The notes under the pieces: generated by a model
What the model was told of the DNA's origin: nothing
What the model saw: only the letters and a program-made list of their open reading frames with translations
Databases searched by the model: none
Origin: Planococcus sp. MB-3u-03
Lineage (GTDB): Bacteria > Bacillota > Bacilli > Bacillales_A > Planococcaceae
DNA: 64,000 bases
Assembly (NCBI RefSeq): GCF_002833405.1
Contig: NZ_CP025135.1
Location: 539,501 to 603,500, forward strand
Direction of reading: 5' to 3'
Shown here: in pieces, positions 8,603 through 17,192 of the stretch
Layout: every line of letters starts with the position of its first letter
How positions within the stretch are numbered: position 1 is the stretch's first letter
Translations under genes and position numbers: made by a program

Positions 8603-9994
8603 ATGACGAAGAAACGGATTTATTTGAACGCTTTTGAGATGGTGTGCGCAGGCGGGCACCAGTCGCCGGGGTTGTGGCTTCATGAGGACGACCGATCGCA
8701 TACGTACAAGGACAGCGAATATTGGATCGAGCTGGCGAAGCTATTGGAAAAAGGGAAGTTCGACGCGGTGTTCCTGGCCGATGTGCTCGGGACCTACGAC
8801 GTCTACGGCGGGACGCGCGATGCGGCACTTCGCAATGCGGTGCAGACGCCGGTCAACGATCCGCTATTGGTCGTGCCGCTCATGTCATCGGTGACAAAGC
8901 ATTTGAGTTTCGGGGTCACGGCATCTGTCAGCCACGAACATCCGTACACCTTCGCACGGCGCATGTCGACACTCGACCATCTGACAAAAGGGCGCATCGG
9001 CTGGAACGTCGTCACTTCCTATTTGAAAAGCGCCGCAGTCAATATCGGGCTCGATGACCAGATGAGCCACGACGAACGCTACGAATTCGCGGCCGAATAT
9101 TTGGACGTTTGCTATAAATTATGGGAAGGCAGCTGGGAAGATGGCGCGGTCGTCCGCGACAAACAGTCGAAAATCTATACCGACCCGTCAAAAGTCCATG
9201 ACATCCGCCACGAAGGCAACTACTTTAAAGTGCCAGGCGCTCATCTATCCGAACCGTCGCCACAGCGCACGCCAGTATTGTTCCAGGCAGGCGCTTCGCC
9301 GCGCGGCAGGGAATTCGCCTCGAAGCACGCCGAATCGGTGTTTACGGCAGGGCCGACGATTCCCGTTGTGAAAAAAGGCGTCGACGCATTAAGAGAACGC
9401 ATCACGGCGAACGGCCGAAACCCGGAAGATGTGCTCGTCTATACAACTTTCACCGCGATTGTCGGGAAGACCGAACAGGAAGCGCAAGAGAAATACGAAA
9501 CTTTGAAAAGCCATGTCAGCTACGAAGGCGCACTCGCCTTGCTGAGCGGCTGGACCGGCATCGACTTTTCCGGATACGAGCCGGACGATACGCTTGAATA
9601 CATCCAAAGCAACGCCATGCAATCGGCGGTCGAAGTGTTCACGCGTGCCGATCCGGACAGAAAATGGACGATCGGGGAACTGGCGACATTCGTCGGCATC
9701 GGCGGAAGAGGGCCGGTCGCGGTCGGAACGCCGGAGCAAGTCGCAGACGAAGTCGAGCGCTGGAGAGATGAAACCGGTGTCGACGGCTTTAATTTAGCGT
9801 ATACGCTCGCACCCGGAAGCTTCGAGGACTTTGTTGAACTGGTCGTTCCGGTCTTGCAGGAACGTGGGCTTGTGCAGAAAGAATACACAGACGGCACATA
9901 CCGCGAGAAAATCTACGGCAAAGGCCAAGCGCAATTGAAAGACAATCATCCGGGCAGAACGTTCAAGCACTTGCACGAACCGGCCAGAAATTAA
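8603..9994 (+). CDS. FMN-dependent monooxygenase of the NtaA/SnaA/DszA family
   Basis: A 463-residue luciferase-like flavin monooxygenase of the NtaA/SnaA/SoxA(DszA) family. Members use reduced FMN from a partner reductase to cleave C-N or C-S bonds of small organics such as nitrilotriacetate or dibenzothiophene sulfone. Family hallmarks are YWIELAKLLEKGKFDAVFLADVLG near residue 35, LSFGVTASVSHEHPYTFARRMSTLDHLTKGRIGWNVVTSY (about 95-135) and PVLFQAGASPRGREFASKHAESVF (about 225-250). A SAM riboswitch and a symporter gene flank it, so it probably releases sulfur from an imported organosulfur compound (inference). I chose the ATG at 8603, 9 bases after AAGGAGG, over a TTG at 8597. No flavin reductase gene is adjacent. 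Confidence 0.85.
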   Translation: MTKKRIYLNAFEMVCAGGHQSPGLWLHEDDRSHTYKDSEYWIELAKLLEKGKFDAVFLADVLGTYDVYGGTRDAALRNAVQTPVNDPLLVVPLMSSVTKHLSFGVTASVSHEHPYTFARRMSTLDHLTKGRIGWNVVTSYLKSAAVNIGLDDQMSHDERYEFAAEYLDVCYKLWEGSWEDGAVVRDKQSKIYTDPSKVHDIRHEGNYFKVPGAHLSEPSPQRTPVLFQAGASPRGREFASKHAESVFTAGPTIPVVKKGVDALRERITANGRNPEDVLVYTTFTAIVGKTEQEAQEKYETLKSHVSYEGALALLSGWTGIDFSGYEPDDTLEYIQSNAMQSAVEVFTRADPDRKWTIGELATFVGIGGRGPVAVGTPEQVADEVERWRDETGVDGFNLAYTLAPGSFEDFVELVVPVLQERGLVQKEYTDGTYREKIYGKGQAQLKDNHPGRTFKHLHEPARN

Positions 9995-10007
9995 AGGAGG
10001 AATGGGC

Positions 10008-10118
10008 ATGCTGACAGCTTACTGGATCGCCGTCGCCGTCTTTTGGATCGTCGGGCTGACCTTATGGAATAAACTATACCCAAAACCGAAACCGAAAGGA
10101 GGCGAACGCAATGGGTGA
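10008..10118 (+). CDS. Symporter small accessory protein (36 aa)
   Basis: A 36-residue single-pass membrane peptide: a hydrophobic helix LTAYWIAVAVFWIVGLTLW, then a basic proline-lysine tail. The ATG at 10008 sits 7 bases after AAAGGAGG (9993-10000). Its stop overlaps the first codons of the symporter at 10111 by 8 bases, implying translational coupling. Very small membrane proteins encoded just upstream of sodium:solute symporters are a recurrent arrangement in Bacillales and are often named symporter small accessory proteins; their role is not settled. An in-frame ATG at 10002 is too close to the ribosome site. Confidence 0.75.
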   Translation: MLTAYWIAVAVFWIVGLTLWNKLYPKPKPKGGERNG

Positions 10119-11625
10119 TGAAACAACTTGGCTATTGCCGCTGATTAGTGCGATGCTCGTCGGCTATTTCGCCTTGACGACATGGCTCGGGAAAAAAGGC
10201 AAAGCCCATAGCGGATCGATGAAAGGCTTTGCCATCGCGAAAGGCAAAGTCAATCCAGCGGTCGTCGGCATGAGTTTTGGCGCCTCATACGCCAGTGCGA
10301 ACTTGTTTCTTGGGGTGCCAGGCTGGGCGTATACATACGGCTTATCGACTTTATGGTACACGATCGGCTGCTTCGGGGTTACGTGGCTCGGCCTGTTGCT
10401 GTTCACGAAAACCTTCTGGCGCTATGGGCAGAAAAATGGCGGCAGCTTGACGATTCCCCAGTGGCTTGGCAACCGTTATAACAGCAAAGCCTTACGCGTG
10501 CTCGTCGCATTACTAGTGCTGTTCAATATCTATTACATCGTCGGGCAGAACGTCGGCTTAGCTACGATGTTCGAAACGGTCATCGGCATTCCATATTTAT
10601 GGGGCATTGCGATCGGCGTCATCATCACGGTCGTTTACGTCAGCCTCGGCGGCGCATTCGCACAGATTGTCAGCGACGGCATCCAAGGAGCGACGATGGC
10701 GGTCGTGTCGCTATTGTTATTCGTTTCGTTATTGTGGACAATCGGCGGCGGATGGAATGTGTTCGGCACGCTGCAAGCGGAACTTCGCGCGATCGACCCG
10801 GCACTCGTTTCGCCGCTGTCGACAGGCGGGCCGTTCTATAGCGGCTTCGCTATCTTGAGCATCCAGTGGCTGCTGTTTTCATTCGTGCTGCTGCCGCATT
10901 TGATGAATAAAGTGCTGACGGTCGAAAAAGAGGAAGACTTGCGGACCTTCACTTTATCCGCAGGCGTCTCTTTGTTCACCTTGTCGATCTTCTCGGTATT
11001 CGCTGGGCTCGCGGCGCGCATCATCTTGCCGGGGCTCGCATCGGCTGATAGCGCCATTCCGGCGTATATCATGGAAGCTTTCCCGGTTGTCATCGTCGCG
11101 CTGCTTGTCATGGGCTTGATCTCTGCGATCCTGTCGACGACCGACAGCTTGTATCTCGGCATCACCAACAGCATCGGCAACGATTTGTTCAAAGTGCTGG
11201 CCGTGCCGGTCCTTTACAAAAACAAGAATTTGACGGAACAGGAACTCGACGCCAAGGTGCTGAGGGCATCGAAAGTGTCGCTGGTCTTCATCGGCCTGGT
11301 GTCGCTCTATATGTCGATCAACCGGCCGGAATCTTTAGCTTTATTGACCAACTTCGGGACCTCCGCCATCATCAGCGGCATCGCAGCCCCGATCAGCCTC
11401 GGCTATTTCTGGAAGCACGCCAATAAATCCGGCGCCATCGCCTCTGTCGTCAGCGGAGCGGGCTGCTATATGATCTTGACCGGCACCGGTGTCATCGAAC
11501 ACGTTTTCCAAGCGATGTTCTTCAGTTCGATCCTCGGCTTCACGTCGATGATCACGGTGAGCCTGATTGCCGAAACTGTGAAGAAGCGCGAAAAGACTTC
11601 GCAGGAAGCGGTTCGTGGATTGTAA
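10111..11625 (+). CDS. Sodium:solute symporter (SSF family)
   Basis: A 504-residue polytopic membrane protein with about 13 hydrophobic segments. SSF features include GMSFGASYASANLFLGVPGWAYTYG near residues 53-77, GGSLTIPQWLGNRYNSKALR and the GLISAILSTTDSLYLGITN segment (about 332-350) where Na2-site serine/threonine residues normally lie. It probably couples sodium entry to uptake of a small carboxylate or similar solute. The true substrate is unknown, but being under a SAM riboswitch with a DszA-type monooxygenase suggests a sulfur-containing one. GGAGGCGAACGC precedes the ATG. Confidence 0.88.
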   Translation: MGDETTWLLPLISAMLVGYFALTTWLGKKGKAHSGSMKGFAIAKGKVNPAVVGMSFGASYASANLFLGVPGWAYTYGLSTLWYTIGCFGVTWLGLLLFTKTFWRYGQKNGGSLTIPQWLGNRYNSKALRVLVALLVLFNIYYIVGQNVGLATMFETVIGIPYLWGIAIGVIITVVYVSLGGAFAQIVSDGIQGATMAVVSLLLFVSLLWTIGGGWNVFGTLQAELRAIDPALVSPLSTGGPFYSGFAILSIQWLLFSFVLLPHLMNKVLTVEKEEDLRTFTLSAGVSLFTLSIFSVFAGLAARIILPGLASADSAIPAYIMEAFPVVIVALLVMGLISAILSTTDSLYLGITNSIGNDLFKVLAVPVLYKNKNLTEQELDAKVLRASKVSLVFIGLVSLYMSINRPESLALLTNFGTSAIISGIAAPISLGYFWKHANKSGAIASVVSGAGCYMILTGTGVIEHVFQAMFFSSILGFTSMITVSLIAETVKKREKTSQEAVRGL

Positions 11626-11632
11626 AGAAACT

Positions 11633-11668
11633 GCCCAAAAGTCCCGAAATCATTCGGGGCTTTTGGGC
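11633..11668 (+). terminator. Intrinsic terminator after the symporter
   Basis: GCCCAAAAGTCCCGAA pairs with TTCGGGGCTTTTGGGC with an ATCA-type loop. The inner part recurs at 11908-11929. Confidence 0.75.
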
Positions 11669-11929
11669 TGTCGACAAGTTTAAGAAATCGTATTTTCCGA
11701 AGCTTATCGCTCGCTTTCCGTGGGCTCGCGCCCAAGCCTCCTCAGCCGCTGCGCGTCTTGCGGGGTCTCGGTCGTCTCGCTTTACCACTGGAGTCGAGCG
11801 AACGCTTCTCCAAATACTCAGACAGGCCATTGATTATTAAATGTTGAAAAGCTAAGTTCATTTTAGACTTATAGCGGATTATGAACTTATTTAACACTTT
11901 GAAAAGCCCCGAAATCATTCGGGGCTTTT
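11643..11929. repeat. Pair of 22-base direct repeats bracketing intergenic repeat A1
   Basis: The 22 bases at 11643-11664 are identical to those at 11908-11929. Each forms a terminator-like hairpin (CCCGAA/TTCGGG plus GCTTTT). Repeat A1 lies between them. This looks like a duplicated terminator split by an insertion, though convergent terminator similarity is possible. Confidence 0.7.
11688..11830 (-). repeat. Dispersed intergenic repeat, family A, copy 1
   Basis: GC-rich non-coding block with signatures GAAGCTTATCGCTCGCTTTC, GTGGGCTCGCGCCCAAGCC, CTTGCGGGGTCTCGG and GAGCGAACGCTTCTCC. Nearly the same sequence recurs inverted at 33975-34195, and a diverged copy lies at 63655-63800. Small reading frames inside copies 1 and 2 share the peptide EEAWARAHGKRAISFGKY, but only because the DNA is repeated. 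Confidence 0.85.
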
Positions 11930-11931
11930 TC
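11901..11931 (+). terminator. Terminator-like hairpin upstream of copC
   Basis: AAAGCCCCGAA pairs with TTCGGGGCTTTTT. No gene ends close by, so it is probably a displaced duplicate of the symporter terminator or a transcription barrier before copC. Confidence 0.6.
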
Positions 11932-12064
11932 CTATCCCATCAATCTTCAGGAAAATTTCATAAATCCAAGTGCGCCGCTCTTGTTTCTTCCGTTCAAATG
12001 AAATAGGCTGAAAAGAGTTGATGAAAAATTGATTTGACCTAATAAGAAAGAAGGAATTATTCCG

Positions 12065-12637
12065 ATGAAGAAAACGATGATTTTATTGAGCGCATTGCTG
12101 TTGTTTCCGATTTCAGCACAAGCGCATTCTGTGCTCGAAGCCTCGACTCCGGCTGAAGGGGAGCTCGTAACCGAACCGGTAGTAGCCGTTGCGCTCGATT
12201 TCAGTGCCGGCATTGAAGAAGGCAGTGGAATGACGATGACAATGGACGGGACCGCTGTCGATTTCAGTGAAGTGGCCGTCATGGACGACCAATTGATCGG
12301 TACGCCGGCCGAGGAGCTCGCAGACGGATCTTATGTCGTGGAATATGATGTATTGAGCGAAGACGGCCATCCGATACAAGGTTCTCTTGCTTTTGAGTTG
12401 CAGGCAGGTGAGGAAGAAGAAGTGACAGAAGAAGCGGCAGAAACAGCTGAACCGGAGGCCGATGAGGCCGAAGCCGAGGAAGCTGAACAAACTGAAGCTT
12501 CCGATATGGAACAAGCAGCAGCGAACGATCCGGAAGCCCCAGCAGAAAACAGCGGCTCCAGCATGACTTTGATCATTGCGGGAATCGCCATTATCCTGTT
12601 GATCGCTGCCGTTGTCTTGATGCGTAGAAAACGATGA
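12065..12637 (+). CDS. CopC-domain copper resistance protein
   Basis: A 190-residue secreted and membrane-anchored protein. A signal peptide ends in AQA-HSVLEASTPAEGE; the mature histidine is the typical CopC copper ligand. The CopC beta-domain runs to about residue 115, with DGHPIQGSLAFEL carrying a second conserved histidine. It is followed by an acidic linker of about 40 residues rich in Glu and Ala, a hydrophobic helix (about 165-185) and the tail MRRKR. It binds copper outside the membrane and works with CopD. Its stop overlaps the copD start in an ATGA, so the two are translationally coupled. Together they resemble a split version of B. subtilis YcnJ. Confidence 0.88.
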   Translation: MKKTMILLSALLLFPISAQAHSVLEASTPAEGELVTEPVVAVALDFSAGIEEGSGMTMTMDGTAVDFSEVAVMDDQLIGTPAEELADGSYVVEYDVLSEDGHPIQGSLAFELQAGEEEEVTEEAAETAEPEADEAEAEEAEQTEASDMEQAAANDPEAPAENSGSSMTLIIAGIAIILLIAAVVLMRRKR

Positions 12638-13695
12638 GCTGGTTGATCGCGCTGTCGGATTTCCTCCTTTATGTGGTGTTGGCGTTTCTTGCGGGCGATG
12701 CCGTCTTGCGGTTCATCAAGCCGGAAAATAAGCCGCTTATTGAAGTCCCGAAAAAACTTGTCTTGATTGCGCTCGCGCTCATTCCGCTCTTGCTTGCACC
12801 CCCTGTTATTCAGCTCGTTTTATTGTTGGGGGAGAGCTTCGGCCTGATGCAGGCAGTCGTTGATGTCACGACGGAATTTCGCGCTGGCCAAAGCTATGTA
12901 TTCGGTGTCTTGATGGCGCTGGCGTGGTTGGTCGTGGTCTGGCGCGACGGATCTTCGGTGCTCCGTGCGTTTTGGCTCGTGCTCAGCGTGCTCAATGTGG
13001 CATATGCCAGCCACGCTGCGTCAATTGCGGACTGGCAAGGATTTGCCGGGCATGCGCTTCATTTTCTGGCGCTTGTGCTCTGGGCAGGCGTATTGATCCA
13101 CATCGCCTGGTTTTTGCGCGACGGTCGCAATTGGCGCGCGTTTCTCAAATGGTTTACGCCGTTTTCCGTGGCCATGATGATCATTTTGATCGGCAGCGGC
13201 ATCTGGCTCATGCTGTTTTTCGTGGCGCCGGAAGATTACGCAAGTTCGTGGATCTTGCCTTACGGACAGCTCTTGCTGCTGAAGCATTTGAGTATCGTGC
13301 CGCTCCTGCTCGCAGCGTTCATCAATGCTGTCTTATCCAGAAGCGACGCCCCGAACCGTTCTTGGCTCAAAGTGGAGAGCTGGCTCTTGCTATTGGTGTT
13401 ATTGATCACCGCATTCATGAGCAAGCTCGCTCCACCGCATAATATCAATGAAACGTTCCGCATGGAAGGCGGCGCGCCGTTTGTCGAGTGGTTCGCTGGG
13501 CCGCAGTATATTCCCGTCCACGCAGTATGGACGCCGAATATCGATGGATTCCTGATGATGGCAATCGGCCTGATATTCCTGGGTTTGCAATGGCTGGGAT
13601 ATCGCAAGCAGCTGCCCGAATGGCTGTCGTTTATTTTCAGCCTCGGGTTCATCGCAGCGACTTACACCGGATTGATGTTCAGTTTCTTATTTTAA
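12634..13695 (+). CDS. CopD-family copper import/resistance membrane protein
   Basis: A 353-residue integral membrane protein with eight or more hydrophobic segments. The CopD domain is recognised from SHAASIADWQGFAGHALHFLALVLWAGVLIHIAWFLR (about 130-165), which carries several histidines, and LPYGQLLLLKHLSIVPLLLAAFINAVLSR (about 208-236). A further pair of helices follows at the C-terminus. CopD works with CopC to move copper across the membrane. The ATG overlaps the copC stop codon. A clear terminator ends the operon. Confidence 0.87.
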   Translation: MSWLIALSDFLLYVVLAFLAGDAVLRFIKPENKPLIEVPKKLVLIALALIPLLLAPPVIQLVLLLGESFGLMQAVVDVTTEFRAGQSYVFGVLMALAWLVVVWRDGSSVLRAFWLVLSVLNVAYASHAASIADWQGFAGHALHFLALVLWAGVLIHIAWFLRDGRNWRAFLKWFTPFSVAMMIILIGSGIWLMLFFVAPEDYASSWILPYGQLLLLKHLSIVPLLLAAFINAVLSRSDAPNRSWLKVESWLLLLVLLITAFMSKLAPPHNINETFRMEGGAPFVEWFAGPQYIPVHAVWTPNIDGFLMMAIGLIFLGLQWLGYRKQLPEWLSFIFSLGFIAATYTGLMFSFLF

Positions 13696-13702
13696 TGAAG
13701 GG

Positions 13703-13729
13703 CCTTGCCGGACATGGCAAGGTTTTTTT
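13703..13729 (+). terminator. Intrinsic terminator after copCD
   Basis: CCTTGCC pairs with GGCAAGG across GGACAT, followed by seven T. Confidence 0.9.
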
Positions 13730-13917
13730 GTTGCAAAGAATATTTCGACTATCGCATAAGCTGTTGAGACTTGCGGGTGAGTGGGGTACACTGAAAATGG
13801 CAAGGAATGGATTTTAATTATTCAAAATTTACACTTTAACAATAATTATACAGCTAGAAGTATTTTGTATTCAGCTATTCCTTCCCCACAAAATTAAAGA
13901 ATGGCGAGGTACTCGAA

Positions 13918-15906
13918 ATGGCAGATTTACGGGTGCCCGAAAAGCGCTTCCGGCCTGAGTTGGAAGGAATCCGCGCGGTTGCGGCGCTTTTGGTGGCAGT
14001 CTATCATATTTGGATCGGGTCGGTATCCGGAGGCGTCGATGTATTCTTCATCGTCTCGGGATATTTGATCACGACGTCTCTTTTGTCACGGATGGTGCGC
14101 GATGGCCGTATCAATTACACGGAAAATCTACTGGGGCTCGCGAAACGGCTGTTTCCGCTGGCGTTTACGGTAATGGTCGTCTCGGCAGTGCTGTCGATTG
14201 TGTTATTGCCGCTCAGCACATGGCGCCAGACGATCGCTGAATTGTTTTCATCAATGTTCTATTTCCAGAACTGGCAGCTCGCCAATAGCGCCGTCGATTA
14301 TTTGGCACAGAACAACACGGCGAGCCCGTTCCAGCATTTCTGGGCATTGTCGATCCAGGGCCAGTTTTATGTGACCTGGCCAATCGTCATTACGCTCGTT
14401 TACCTGTTGGCGACGAAAATCCTTAAGACGCCGGTGCGCAAAACTTTGCTGGCCGTGCTGTCGGTGATTTTCCTCGCTTCACTCAGCTATTCGGTTTATA
14501 TCACAGCGGTCAATCAGCCGTGGGCGTATTTCGATACCTTCGCACGCGCTTGGGAATTCTCGCTCGGCGGGATGCTTGCGCTAATGCTTCCGTATTTACG
14601 CTTTTCGGACCGCGCACATCTCATCATGGGCTGGGTAGGGCTTGCGATCATAGCCTTCACCGGCATGGTGCTTCCTGTATCGACCGTATTCCCCGGCTTT
14701 GCGGCATTGCTGCCGACCGGCGGGGTGATCTTGGTCATCATCGCCAGTGAAAACGGGCAGGCATTCGGCGTGCAGAAATTGCTCGGTTCGAAGCCGTTTC
14801 AGTATTTCGGCAGCATTTCCTATGGCTTTTATTTATGGCATTGGCCGCTGCTGGTATTCTATTATGCTTATTTCAATACAGAGACAGTCACGGCGCTCGG
14901 CGGCTTTAGTATTTTGGCGATCACGCTTGTGCTGTCGATCATGACGATCCGCCTCGTGGAAAAGCCGGTGCGCGAGATGCCGGTCAAGCATTCGAAAAAA
15001 CGCTTGGCGAAAGTGCTTGTCGCTTTAATGATGCCCGCTGTTTTGGTCGGCGTCTCATGGGGCGTCTTCGTCCAGGCGAGCAGTGGCGGCACGGCGACGG
15101 TAGAAGATAACCCCGGCGCACGCGCCGTATTGGAAAACGTCCAGCCTGCAAAAGATGCGGAACTGCAGCCGGACTTTTTGTCGGCGAAGGAAGATTTGCC
15201 GACATTCTATAGCGACAAAGACTGCTTCTTGACGGGCAGTGTCAGCTCGAAACTCAAGGAATGTTCGTTCGGCGTAACGGAAAATCCAGAGCATGTCGTC
15301 GCGCTGGTCGGCGGCTCGCATTCGGGGCATTGGTTCCCGGCGCTTGAAGCGGTCGCAGAAGAAATGAACATGCGTATCGATGTCTACAATAAAGACGCCT
15401 GCCGTTTCTCGAGCGGTGATTTCGATGGCCAGTTGGACGAAGCGTGCATGACCTGGAACGATAATCTGCAGGAACGGCTAATGGCAGATCCACCAGACCT
15501 AATTTTCACGACAGCGACGGTGAATTCAGGCGATACGGTGCCAAAAGGCTATATCAATAAATGGAAAGAGTTCGAAGGGATCGCGGAGATTTTCGCCGTG
15601 CGCGACAATCCGCGCATGAAAGTCGACCCGACGCTTTGCCTCGATGAATTGAGCGTCGACAATTGTTCGGTCGAGCGCGATAAAGCATTAGCGGATGTCG
15701 TGCCGTGGGAAAATACGGAAGGCATTCCGGATAATGTGACGTTCGCCGATATGTCCGAGTATTTCTGCACGGATGATACATGCCCGCCGGTGATCGGCAA
15801 TGTGCTCGTCTACCGCGATAAGCATCATTTGACGACACTTTATTCGCAAACGATGGGGCCGGCATTGAAGGAACATCTTGAACCGGCTCTTGAAAATCTA
15901 AACTGA
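13918..15906 (+). CDS. Membrane O-acyltransferase with SGNH domain (OatA-like)
   Basis: A 662-residue two-domain protein. The N-terminal acyltransferase-3 domain (about 1-370) starts with FRPELEGIRAVAALLVAVYHI, where the histidine is catalytic, and contains GGVDVFFIVSGYLIT, HFWALSIQGQFYVTWP and SYGFYLWHWPLLVF. An extracellular SGNH-hydrolase domain (about 430-655) follows, with the nucleophile in ALVGGSHSGHWFPAL and a C-terminal DKHHLTTLYS carrying Asp and His. OatA-type proteins O-acetylate peptidoglycan; others modify exported polysaccharides. The SGNH block I reads GGSHS where GDSHS is usual. The ATG at 13918 has GGCGAGG upstream. Monocistronic. Confidence 0.88.
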   Translation: MADLRVPEKRFRPELEGIRAVAALLVAVYHIWIGSVSGGVDVFFIVSGYLITTSLLSRMVRDGRINYTENLLGLAKRLFPLAFTVMVVSAVLSIVLLPLSTWRQTIAELFSSMFYFQNWQLANSAVDYLAQNNTASPFQHFWALSIQGQFYVTWPIVITLVYLLATKILKTPVRKTLLAVLSVIFLASLSYSVYITAVNQPWAYFDTFARAWEFSLGGMLALMLPYLRFSDRAHLIMGWVGLAIIAFTGMVLPVSTVFPGFAALLPTGGVILVIIASENGQAFGVQKLLGSKPFQYFGSISYGFYLWHWPLLVFYYAYFNTETVTALGGFSILAITLVLSIMTIRLVEKPVREMPVKHSKKRLAKVLVALMMPAVLVGVSWGVFVQASSGGTATVEDNPGARAVLENVQPAKDAELQPDFLSAKEDLPTFYSDKDCFLTGSVSSKLKECSFGVTENPEHVVALVGGSHSGHWFPALEAVAEEMNMRIDVYNKDACRFSSGDFDGQLDEACMTWNDNLQERLMADPPDLIFTTATVNSGDTVPKGYINKWKEFEGIAEIFAVRDNPRMKVDPTLCLDELSVDNCSVERDKALADVVPWENTEGIPDNVTFADMSEYFCTDDTCPPVIGNVLVYRDKHHLTTLYSQTMGPALKEHLEPALENLN

Positions 15907-15914
15907 TGAATACC

Positions 15915-15952
15915 GAACGCCTCCGGAAGGACACTCTTCCGGAGGCGTTTTC
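15915..15952 (+). terminator. Intrinsic terminator
   Basis: GAACGCCTCCGGAAG pairs with CTTCCGGAGGCGTTT and is followed by TCT, directly after the acyltransferase gene. Confidence 0.88.
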
Positions 15953-16044
15953 TATTGCCGCGCCCAGCAGGGAAAATAAATGCCGTGTCGAAAGAGAATA
16001 GCAAGGAACAAAGTGCGCAGCAAAATCGGAGAGGGGTATGAGGC

Positions 16045-16878
16045 ATGAAACGCAGATGGCCGGTTTTAGCATTGACATCGCTTGGGGCATACGGAGCTTA
16101 CCGAAAATACAAAGACATGACGCGGCTCGTCAAGCCGACGTGGCCGGAAGTCCGGCACGCCGGGGAAGTGGAAGAGGCAAGAACGGAAAATCTCCCGAAA
16201 CCGATCGCCAAGTGGCTGGAGACGATCGGCGCGGTCGGCCGTGAACAGGTGATGGGCGTCTATGTAAAGCAAGTAGGCTGGATGAAGACCAAACCCGATC
16301 AGGAAGAATGGACGGAATCGACTGCCGAACAATACAGCTTTGTCGAACCGCCGTCGTTCTATTGGAAAGCGCGTATGAAAGTGGATGGCTTGTTCGTAAC
16401 CGGATCCGATAGTTTCCGCAATGGCCGCGCGGGGATGCGTATCCGCTTCGCGGGGCTTGTGCCGATCAACCGCGCGATTCCGGACGGCAAGCTCGATGAA
16501 TCGGCCTTGCAGCGCTTTTTAATGGAGATGGCCTGGCTGCCGGGACTGGTGTTCAGCCCGTACGTGCGGTTTTTGAACAGCAACGAACGTTCTGTGGAAG
16601 CGGAAATGACTTATAACGGGTCGACTGCCAATGTGACCTTTGAATTTGATGAAAAAGGGCGCATGAAGCGGGCGCGCGCGATGCGCTATAAAGATGTTGG
16701 CGAAGATGCGAAGCGCTTGCCGTGCATTGCGGAAGTGCATGAATGGCAGGAAGTCGAAGGCATCGAAATCCCACGGCGCATCGACATCACTTGGATCATC
16801 GACGGCCAAGCGTTCACTTGGTATAAGTTCACCGTCGAAGCCGCTAAATTCAATCCGCGTGTTCCGGATGCCTGGTGA
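16045..16878 (+). CDS. Conserved protein of unknown function (DUF6544/DUF6920-like)
   Basis: A 277-residue protein with a short N-terminal hydrophobic or anchor segment (PVLALTSLGAYGAYRKYK) and a soluble remainder. Features are the LPKPIAKWLETIG segment (about 50-62), a beta-rich body including FYWKARMKVDGLFVTGSDSF, and WLPGLVFSPYVRF. I believe it belongs to the DUF6544/DUF6920 group of Bacillales proteins, but this is from memory and uncertain. No function is known to me. The ATG at 16045 follows GAGAGGGGTATGAGGC. It lies between the acyltransferase and the methionine operon on the same strand. Confidence 0.6.
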   Translation: MKRRWPVLALTSLGAYGAYRKYKDMTRLVKPTWPEVRHAGEVEEARTENLPKPIAKWLETIGAVGREQVMGVYVKQVGWMKTKPDQEEWTESTAEQYSFVEPPSFYWKARMKVDGLFVTGSDSFRNGRAGMRIRFAGLVPINRAIPDGKLDESALQRFLMEMAWLPGLVFSPYVRFLNSNERSVEAEMTYNGSTANVTFEFDEKGRMKRARAMRYKDVGEDAKRLPCIAEVHEWQEVEGIEIPRRIDITWIIDGQAFTWYKFTVEAAKFNPRVPDAW

Positions 16879-16926
16879 GCAAGTCAGAAATGTAACAGAA
16901 AGTTCTTTGTTTTTTGATGAATCACC

Positions 16927-16955
16927 TTGACCCAAATCACCACAGGGGGTATCAT
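16927..16955 (+). promoter_or_regulatory. Sigma-A promoter for yitJ-metH
   Basis: TTGACC (16927-16932), 17-base spacer, TATCAT (16950-16955), positioned to start transcription just before the third S-box leader. Confidence 0.7.
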
Positions 16956-16982
16956 GTGGGAATACTAAAAACTGCATAGTGA

Positions 16983-17090
16983 ATTCTTATCTAGAGAAGT
17001 CGAGGGACTGGCCCGATGACGCTTCAGCAACCAGCCGCTAGCGGTCAGGTGCTAATTCCAGCAGGCATGCGCCTGGCAGATGAAAAGGAA
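16983..17090 (+). promoter_or_regulatory. SAM-I (S-box) riboswitch
   Basis: Core GAGGGACTGGCCCGATGA, CGCTTCAGCAACC, CAGGTGCTAATTCCAGCA, with P1 between TTCTTATCT at the start and AGATGAAAAG near 17079-17088. It controls the yitJ-metH methionine operon. Confidence 0.93.
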
Positions 17091-17105
17091 CGAGTCCGAT
17101 ATCGT

Positions 17106-17136
17106 AAAGCCTTCTTTTTCATGGAAGGCTTTTTTT
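17106..17136 (+). terminator. Riboswitch expression-platform terminator
   Basis: AAAGCCTTC pairs with GAAGGCTTT, followed by TTTTTG, 57 bases before the yitJ start. Confidence 0.88.
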
Positions 17137-17192
17137 GTTTCATATCGATGCGTCCGCAGCTGCACGGCAAAATAGACGGAGGAGGACCAATC

